Positions 1-4,654 of a DNA stretch of 5,236 bases are shown in pieces. Every line of letters starts with the position of its first letter. The first letter of the stretch is position 1. The translations under genes and the position numbers were made by a program. The notes below the pieces were generated by a model, which was given only the letters and a program-made list of their open reading frames with translations, had not been told where the DNA came from and ran no database searches. This DNA comes from Candidatus Altimarinota bacterium (GTDB lineage: Bacteria; Patescibacteria; JAEDAM01; BD1-5; UBA2023). The DNA lies in contig JAGYHI010000055.1 in the NCBI GenBank assembly GCA_018457335.1, positions 1 to 5,236 of the forward strand, read 5' to 3'.

Positions 1-846
1 TTAGGGCTTGCTGAGAGAATCCAGCGATTTGCTCGTAGTAGTTCAGGAATTGAAGCGTCGACTCAGGCATATTTTGAGACCAATAGTGCCATAGAAAAAC
101 AACTAATGAAAACTACAAACCTTAGAAGTCAACCATGGACAATCCAAAGTGCAAGTGCTGGGACAATTTCAAATGGTACTGGATTTTATTTGCAAGTTTC
201 CACGGGAAGTGTAGATATTCCAAAAAAATGAACTGGAAATAGTCCATTTGATAAAGATAAAAATTATAATCTCATTACTCTTTCAGAGCCAGTACAATTG
301 GTAATTCCAGAGAATGTACAATGGGGAGATGTGAATATAGAATTTCGTGTACCTGATTTAGATTGAGATTGAGAACTTGAAAAATCAAGTAATGTTTCAA
401 CAAAATCTTGAGCGGTTTTATGGACTTTTGGTTCACAAAGTGAAATTTTATATGCAAGTGGAGAAACACAAATTGTTACCTTTTGAGATATTACACATAA
501 AACAGATAAAGCTTCTAAAAAATTTAAAATTTGAGAAAAATTAGGGTATTTATCTTCTGATGCTTCGACATGAAAAAAATTTTCAAGATTTTATAATGAT
601 TTATGAGATAAGTGTAAAGATTATAAATGTACTCTTAAATTTTCCATGATTCGCCGTATTCCTATTGCTTGAGACAAAGAACTTCCATTTTTAGAATATA
701 AAATTAGTTTTGATAATATTACTGCTCCAAATCGTTATATGAAACTGGATTCGAGTGCTTTTGTGCGGTGATATTTGCGGAGTCGACATGTAGAGATACC
801 ACAGATTACAAGTAATACCGCCCTTGATTTTGCGGTCCTCCAATAA
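1..846 (+). CDS. Pilin-like (PilX-type) surface protein, 3' part, UGA = Gly
   Basis: The gene enters from the left edge with no start in view and ends at TAA 844-846, leaving 281 residues. Reading the frame needs 10 TGA codons as Gly (first at 229-231, residue 77); with the standard code it is shattered. The visible N-terminus has the pattern RIQRFARSSSGIEASTQAYF followed by ETNSAIEKQL. This resembles the amphipathic helix just after the membrane anchor of PilX-like and pseudopilin proteins, where a Phe/Tyr-rich stretch ends in a small-Ile-Glu motif. The rest is Ser/Thr/Gly/Asp-rich and looks like an extracellular beta-rich domain, with a D-G-D-G-E stretch near residues 120-124 and two nearby Cys (in DKCKDYKCTL). 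The signal peptide and anchor helix would lie upstream of the window. Half of its glycines (10 of 21) are TGA. The pilin link rests on the helix pattern alone; a generic lipid- or helix-anchored surface protein is the main alternative. Confidence 0.6.
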
Positions 847-861
847 AAACTGGATTTTTTG

Positions 862-898
862 AGAAGTTTGCATATACTTGTATGTAAACTTCTTTTTT
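862..898 (+). terminator. Hairpin terminator of the pilin-like gene, abutting the next start codon
   Basis: A 13-bp inverted repeat (862-874 pairing with 881-893, one G-T wobble) encloses a six-base loop, TACTTG, and is followed by a run of five T at 894-898. It lies 15 bases after the TAA at 844-846, so it fits a Rho-independent terminator for the pilin-like gene. The T-run runs straight into the ATG at 899. The same loop also holds a TATACT (873-878) that could be a -10 box for the downstream gene, but I see no good -35 at the right spacing. Confidence 0.7.
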
Positions 899-1861
899 AT
901 GAAAACAATTACTCTCTCACAATCGGGCGACAGCGATCAGCGATTTGATAAATTTATCAAAAAGTTTTTTCCAAATGCACCACTTGGTGGACTTTATAAA
1001 ATGATTCGAACTGGAAAAATCAAAGTCAACAAAAAGAAAAAACCGCTTTCATATCGTTTACAAGAAAATGATGAAATTCAGTTTTTTTTGACGGATGATG
1101 AATTTACACTTTTTCGTGGCGAGCAAAAATCTGACAAAAAACCAAGTAAAAAGCCAAAACTTGATATTCTTTATCAGGATGATTTTTTGATGGTGGTCAA
1201 TAAACCGGCTGGTATCAACGTACATCCGTGAGATTATAAAAGTGATGAAATTTCACTCATTCAGCAAATTCACGATTGTCTCGGCGAAAAATACAATACT
1301 CTCACATTTAAACCGTCGCTCGTCCATAGAATCGACCGTGATACGAGTGGATGTATTTTGATTGCACTCGAAAAAAGCACACTCGTAAACCTCCTCGATC
1401 AGCTCCAAAATCATAAAATCGAAAAAATCTATCACACGATTTGATGTGGAAAACTTCCTCACACTCGCTGAAAAATTACAGACAAAATTCTGCGAATCGA
1501 AAATGCAAAAAATGAGGCCAAAGTAAAAATCGATGAAAAAGGGCAAAAAGCCATCACACATTACAAAGTTTTAAGTTCGACACAAATAGACAATTTTTGA
1601 CTCTCTCTTGTCGAATGTCGACTTGAAACGGGGCGAACTCATCAAATTCGCGTACAGTTATCGTTTAATAATTGTCCGATTTTGTGAGATAAGACCTATG
1701 GAAACAAAAAAGTAAACAGTTATTTTGATCGACATTTTTCTATAAAACGCCAAATGCTTCACGCTCAAAAACTCTCATTTATCCATCCAAAAACTCAGAA
1801 GAAAATAGTAGTCGAGGCTCCATATTTTTCTGATTTTAAAGGTATTTTGAAGTATTTTTAG
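899..1861 (+). CDS. RluA-family 23S rRNA pseudouridine synthase (RluC/RluD-like), UGA = Gly
   Basis: This is a complete 320-residue enzyme that isomerises uridine to pseudouridine in RNA, most likely 23S rRNA. An S4 RNA-binding domain covers about residues 15-70 (QRFDKFI ... RTGKIKVNKKKK ... YRLQENDEIQF), close in pattern to RluC. The catalytic domain follows: NKPAGINVHPG at 101-111, the signature HRIDRDTSG with catalytic Asp146, TGRTHQIRVQL at 244-254, ILGDKTYG near 262-269 and RQMLHA at 284-289. Five TGA codons (1229, 1442, 1469, 1598, 1685) must be Gly, and those in HPG and LGD fall on family-conserved glycines. The end is TAG 1859-1861. I chose ATG 899 over an in-frame TTG at 878 because 878 lies in the terminator hairpin. 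There is no Shine-Dalgarno; the start is preceded only by T-rich sequence. Length and motifs are normal. Which uridine it modifies cannot be read from the sequence. Confidence 0.95.
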
Positions 1862-1876
1862 GTGATGGACTTTTGT

Positions 1877-1892
1877 ATTTTTTTAAAAAAAT
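1877..1892. repeat. 16-bp perfect A/T palindrome next to the repeat island
   Basis: ATTTTTTTAAAAAAAT (T7A7 flanked by A and T) is a perfect palindrome 15 bases after the pseudouridine synthase stop codon, and it directly touches the GTCAT edge of the first dispersed repeat. It may act as a weak terminator for either strand, or mark a T/A-rich insertion site for the repeats. The stem has no G or C, so termination is uncertain. Confidence 0.4.
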
Positions 1893-1971
1893 GTCATTTT
1901 GGGGCGAAGCTGTAGTAATCTCTGACTATAAATAAGATCGCCACTCTCCGTTTCACTTTACTCGCGATGAC
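1893..1971. repeat. Degenerate GTCAT...ATGAC dispersed palindromic repeat (unit 0)
   Basis: This 79-base unit opens with GTCATTTTGGGGCGAAGC and closes with CTCGCGATGAC. Read on the minus strand, the right arm begins GTCATCGCGAG and reaches GTGGCGATCTT. That is the pattern of the dispersed repeat GTCATTGCGAGnnnnCGAAGC...GGCAATCTC seen in many bacterial genomes. The two arms match only partly, so the copy looks decayed. It codes for nothing I can recognise and is the first of a series reaching 2310. Confidence 0.55.
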
Positions 1972-1993
1972 GGATTTGGAGACTAAAAAATAT

Positions 1994-2020
1994 GTCATTC
2001 CCGCGCAGGCGGGAATCTGG
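1994..2020. repeat. dRS3-like palindromic repeat (unit 1)
   Basis: The core 1997-2016, ATTCCCGCGCAGGCGGGAAT, is an 8-bp perfect stem (ATTCCCGC / GCGGGAAT) with loop GCAG. It sits in the frame GTC...CTGG. It fits the published dRS3 form of Neisseria, ATTCCC-N8-GGGAAT, base for base. Such units give rise to spurious short ORFs (FPRRRESG on the plus strand). It pairs with the inverted unit at 2054-2083, so that GTCAT and ATGAC bound a 90-base composite. Confidence 0.75.
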
Positions 2021-2053
2021 GTGGAAATATCTTACTCGGATCATAGTCCTGCA

Positions 2054-2083
2054 CTGGATCCCCGAGTCAAGCCCGAGGATGAC
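2054..2083. repeat. Palindromic repeat, inverted copy (unit 2)
   Basis: The unit runs from CTGGATCCCCGAG to CCCGAGGATGAC with an imperfect stem around the centre GTCAAGC. Its reverse complement matches the unit at 2265-2294 in 29 of 30 positions, so the two are inverted copies of one element. It faces unit 1 across a 33-base spacer. Confidence 0.75.
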
Positions 2084-2109
2084 AACTTGGGGCGCACGAA
2101 ATGGAATAT

Positions 2110-2200
2110 GTCATTCCGGACTCCGAGGAGGTGAATTTTGCTCTAGCAAAAGAGAAGCCACTCTGGGGTGTCCGGAATCCAGCCAATAAAAACAAATCCT
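2110..2200. repeat. Long hairpin repeat with nested stem (unit 3)
   Basis: Outer arms ATTCCGGAC (2113-2121) and GTCCGGAAT (2170-2178) pair perfectly over 9 bp. A second perfect hairpin lies between them: TTTTGC (2136-2141), loop TCTA, GCAAAA (2146-2151). The unit starts with GTCAT like the others and ends in CCAGCCAATAAA plus an A/C-rich tail. That tail recurs after unit 4. Both strands carry short open frames through it, but these are repeat-derived and unlikely to be genes. Confidence 0.7.
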
Positions 2201-2208
2201 CTAAAAGG

Positions 2209-2246
2209 TTTCCCTTATTAAAGGAAATGTCCGAAGGACAAAGGGA
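2209..2246. repeat. Nested inverted-repeat cluster between units 3 and 4
   Basis: Two adjacent small hairpins are visible: TTTCC (2209-2213) with GGAAA (2223-2227), and TGTCC-GAA-GGACA (2228-2240). An alternative long-range stem pairs TCCCTT (2211-2216) with AAGGGA (2241-2246) and would enclose the second hairpin. This compact structure looks like another dispersed repeat element joined to the series rather than coding sequence. Confidence 0.55.
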
Positions 2247-2264
2247 TTTTAAAAAACAGCACAT

Positions 2265-2310
2265 GTCATCCTCGGGCTTGACCCGGGGATCCAGCCAATA
2301 AACAAATTCC
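2265..2310. repeat. Palindromic repeat (unit 4) with CCAGCCAATAAA tail
   Basis: GTCATCCTCGGGCTTGACCC opens the unit and GGGGATCCAG closes it at 2294. It differs at one of 30 positions from the reverse complement of unit 2. It is followed by CCAATAAACAAAT, nearly the same tail as after unit 3 at 2183-2198, so the shared element probably extends beyond the palindrome. It is the last recognisable unit of the island. Confidence 0.7.
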
Positions 2311-2348
2311 TTTTTCTTCCTAAAAAACATTCCACCCTTACTCCCTCC

Positions 2349-2567
2349 ATGCTTTTTGCTGCCAAAAAGTATCAAAAACCATTTCTCTTATTCTCCATTT
2401 TTGGTTTTCATTTCCTCCTCAATATTTCTAAAATTTGAAAACTCAAAATTTTTCTCCAAAAAATTTCTCAAACAGTTCAAATTTTTCCTATCGGATCGAA
2501 ATACCCGAGAAGATGAAAACGAAAAAATGTCGAAATGAGAAACAAGGAAAGGAAAAATATTTATTAA
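2349..2567 (+). CDS. Doubtful 72-residue ORF, open only if UGA = Gly
   Basis: From ATG 2349 to TAA 2565-2567 a frame stays open when TGA at 2436 and 2514 is read as Gly. It would give a Lys/Phe-rich peptide with a hydrophobic stretch near residues 11-25 (PFLLFSIFGFHFLLN) and a basic C-terminal third. I recognise no family. Two stop codons instead of three make chance ORFs longer, and other frames in 2311-2585 are open for similar lengths. The 2311-2585 interval otherwise holds only AT-rich sequence, with no clear promoter for the transferase gene that follows. I list it mainly so that the gap is described. Confidence 0.15.
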
Positions 2568-2585
2568 AAAATTCTTAACCTTCTT

Positions 2586-3722
2586 ATGAAAAAATCTCCA
2601 AAAAAAATCCTCATCATGGCACTCGTCTGAAAGCAAAATATTTGAGATGAGTATATTTTAAAATCAGAGTATACTTATTTAAAAGAAAAATATCCAGATA
2701 CAAAATTTACGATTGTCACTTTCGACATAACTTCGACACCGATTGTCGATAAAAAAAATGTGTCGTATATCTCGTATTTTCCAAACAATCTTAAAAAACA
2801 CCCACTGAAAAATATATATTTTTTCTTAAAACAGAGTTTTGAAATAATGAGAAATGATCTTATTGTTGTAGGATGAGGCTGAATATTTTTTGATAACGAG
2901 CCGAATATAAATTTTAAGAAATTAATTCGACAGTGGAAATTACGACTTTCACTCGCAAGATTTTTTAGAAAGAAAATTTGCTTTTTTGGAATCTCTCTTG
3001 AGATTAAATCTTCGACACATCTTCGACAACTTCGACAAATAATATCAAAAAAAGATCTCGTACTTGTACGAAATCAAAAGAGTAAAGAAATGCTTTTAGA
3101 AATAGGAGTAAATTCTAAAAAAATTGACGATGTTGTATTTTTAAATAGACAAACTTCGACAAAAAAATGTCGAACTTCGACACAAGAAAATAATAAAAAA
3201 ATTATAGGATTTTCACTGCGATGATGATTTTTTTCTTTGGAAAATATTCAAGAACTTAAAAGGTCGATAAAAATTTTAAAAGAAAAAAATTATGAAATTA
3301 TTTTTCTATCGCACTCACTCGTAGGAGATAAAAATACAAATGATATTTCTTTTGTGGAGGATATATTTTGAAAAGAAAAATACATAATTACAAAATCTCT
3401 CGAAGAAACTGAGAAGATGTATGAAAAAATAGACATAATGGTTTCGATGCGATTTCATTCGACTATACTTTCTGCGATGTGAAAAATTCCTTGTGTGATA
3501 CTTTCGTACGGACCAAAAACCGACGCACTAATCTCGGATTTTGATGCAAATAATATAAGTTTACAGGTTAAAAACTTTTCATCTGAGGACTTTTTGAGTA
3601 AAATTTATTATGTGTTCGATAATTATCAAAAAGAGCAAGAGAAAATAAGTAAAATATACCAAGAAAAACATATAAAACTTTTGCAAAAATTAGAAAAAAT
3701 TGATATAATGGGAGAAAGTTAA
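2586..3722 (+). CDS. Polysaccharide pyruvyl transferase family protein (CsaB/WcaK-like), UGA = Gly
   Basis: The 378-residue product matches the polysaccharide pyruvyl transferase family, whose members move pyruvate from phosphoenolpyruvate onto sugars of surface polymers (CsaB pyruvylates the wall polymer that anchors S-layer proteins). It begins with a Rossmann-like strand (KKILIMALVG), then NIGDEYIL near 19-26, the GGGGIFFD motif at 96-103, SLRGGFF near 211-217, and the C-terminal signature SMRFHSTILSAMGKIPCVIL with His291, followed by SYGPK near 307-311. Eight TGA codons are Gly, two of them inside GGGG (2874, 2880). The end is TAA 3720-3722. ATG 2586 fits the domain start; no Shine-Dalgarno precedes it. 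The gene is richer in ATA-Ile codons than its neighbours and packed with TTCGACA words, and it sits beside a repeat island, so it may be transferred. The exact substrate cannot be told. Confidence 0.85.
2721..3182. repeat. Cluster of TTCGACA words
   Basis: TTCGACA starts at 2721, 2732, 2926, 3011, 3022, 3031, 3155 and 3176, with its complement TGTCGAA at 3168: nine copies in 462 bases. Six of them have a preceding C (CTTCGACA). In the transferase gene they fall in all three codon phases, coding F-D-I, S-T or R-Q. Two inverted pairs form small hairpins: 2733-2749 (6-bp stem) and 3155-3174 (7-bp stem, A6 loop). Further copies of the 7-mer lie at 564, 1576, 1609, 2528 and 4509. Confidence 0.7.
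3681..3709 (+). promoter_or_regulatory. Probable sigma-70-type promoter for the 3740 gene
   Basis: TTGCAA (3681-3686) and a perfect TATAAT (3704-3709) are separated by 17 bases. A start of transcription would be expected near 3716, giving a leader of about 24 bases. The promoter lies inside the last codons of the transferase gene. A second TATAAT at 3730-3735, only four bases before the ATG at 3740, could instead give a leaderless transcript but has no clear -35. Confidence 0.55.
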
Positions 3723-3739
3723 TTATTAATATAATTTTT

Positions 3740-4378
3740 ATGGATCTAAAATCACTTAAAAAATCATTTTTTTCTGGACTAGAAAGTGCGAAAAAAACAG
3801 CAAAAAATCTTGGAAATAAAACACTTTCTTTTGCGAATGAACAAATTGCCCAAACTGGACTTTTCATGACTGAAAAAGAGACCTATGAGCTTCTTATTCA
3901 AAAAGAAAAACGAGTTATCATCATAGCTTATGATGAGACAGATCAAGTGGGGCGAGATTTGGTACTGTTACTGTCGGTTTGGATGACAAAGTCTATGATT
4001 GATGGATCGACACTTCGATATGTGAGTATTGATCCAGATGATATGCCTGATTTTGCTCAGGATGAAAAATTTCAGTGGCCGGTCGAGATGCGGGTTTTTT
4101 TTGAAGGGGAAGAGACAAATCGATTTACAACTTTGGATGAAATGAAGCAATGGTGGGGTGGTGAGCGAATTTATAAGGTAAAATTTGTCCCACAAAAGAA
4201 AGTAGAAAAAACTGAGCAAAAAATTACAAAAAAGACAACTACAAAAAAAATACCAACAAAAAAATCAACTACAACTTCAACAAAAAAGGCCTCAACTCAG
4301 AAAGCAACTCGAAAAACACGCACGAAAAAAACAGACAATGTTGCTCCAGTTGATCCACTTGCAACTACTAAAAAATAA
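3740..4378 (+). CDS. Hypothetical protein: Trx-fold-like domain plus Lys/Thr-rich tail
   Basis: A 212-residue protein that I cannot assign to a named family. Residues 1-35 are Lys/Ser-rich and probably helical. Residues 42-140 alternate strands and helices in an order resembling a thioredoxin fold: KRVIIIAYDE (57-66), a helix through LVLLLSVWM, LRYVSIDPDD (92-101), then WPVEMRVFFEGEE (113-125) and a final helix ending WWGG. There is no CxxC, indeed no cysteine, so a redox role is unlikely. From about 152 to 199 the chain is a disordered-looking tail of KKTTTKK-like segments with some 18 Lys/Arg in 48 residues, resembling histone H1-like or ribosome-associated basic tails that could bind nucleic acid. 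It contains no TGA codon; all eight glycines use GGN. It starts 17 bases after the transferase stop with its own likely promoter, and is followed 23 bases later by a small membrane protein. Real gene: sure; function: not. Confidence 0.85.
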   Translation: MDLKSLKKSFFSGLESAKKTAKNLGNKTLSFANEQIAQTGLFMTEKETYELLIQKEKRVIIIAYDETDQVGRDLVLLLSVWMTKSMIDGSTLRYVSIDPDDMPDFAQDEKFQWPVEMRVFFEGEETNRFTTLDEMKQWWGGERIYKVKFVPQKKVEKTEQKITKKTTTKKIPTKKSTTTSTKKASTQKATRKTRTKKTDNVAPVDPLATTKK

Positions 4379-4401
4379 TTTTATCCTTTTCTTTTTGTAT
4401 T

Positions 4402-4617
4402 ATGATTTCCACACTTAATTTGCTTTATGTAGTTCTCGCTGTAGCTATCGTACCGATTGCGACACTTCTTTGTATGGTGCTTTGGCGAGTTTTTAAAATT
4501 CTTGGTACTGTCGAAAATATTTCAGCGATGATAGATCGGGGGATTATGTTTATTTCTAATATGGACAATGTACCAATGAAAATTATTAAAAAATTTACCG
4601 AGAAAAAGGAAAAGTAG
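4402..4617 (+). CDS. Small single-pass membrane protein of unknown function
   Basis: The 71-residue product has one membrane helix at about residues 6-30 (LNLLYVVLAVAIVPIATLLC and on), a short amphipathic stretch (RVFKILGTVENISAMIDRG) and a Lys-rich end, KKFTEKKEK. The design of one N-terminal helix followed by a short cytoplasmic amphipathic segment resembles small DUF948-like proteins, but I cannot confirm a family. It starts 23 bases after the preceding stop, with no terminator between, so the two are probably one transcript. The end is TAG 4615-4617. No TGA codon is used and neither of its two glycines is recoded. There is no Shine-Dalgarno; T-rich sequence precedes the ATG. Confidence 0.75.
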   Translation: MISTLNLLYVVLAVAIVPIATLLCMVLWRVFKILGTVENISAMIDRGIMFISNMDNVPMKIIKKFTEKKEK

Positions 4618-4654
4618 TTTTTGTGATTTATGTACTTTTGTTATATAAATTTTC

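Noticed and set aside
878..1231. 117-residue ORF ending at TGA 1231
   Set aside because: It is the N-terminal piece of the pseudouridine synthase cut by the standard code; TGA 1229-1231 is a conserved Gly and the frame continues to 1861. Its TTG start lies in the terminator hairpin.
1253..1561. 102-residue minus-strand ORF
   Set aside because: It lies wholly antisense to the catalytic domain of the pseudouridine synthase (HRIDRDTSG and neighbours), has no recognisable motif of its own, and is a shadow.
1992..2375. Overlapping 65-102 residue ORFs on both strands
   Set aside because: They run through palindromic repeats and give typical repeat-derived peptides (FPRRRESG, DPRVKPEDD); these are not genes.
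1862..2585. CRISPR array or tRNA in the long gene-free stretch
   Set aside because: The repeats are palindromic, of different sequence and irregular spacing, with no constant repeat-spacer pattern; no cloverleaf or TTCRA-type T-loop was seen.
2388..2636. 82-residue minus-strand ORF
   Set aside because: It overlaps the start of the transferase gene, has low-complexity Phe/Lys/Asn composition and no motif; chance open frame in AT-rich sequence.
3495..3722. 75-residue ORF as a separate gene
   Set aside because: It is the C-terminal end of the pyruvyl transferase after the recoded TGA at 3480-3482, and carries the family's SYGPK segment.
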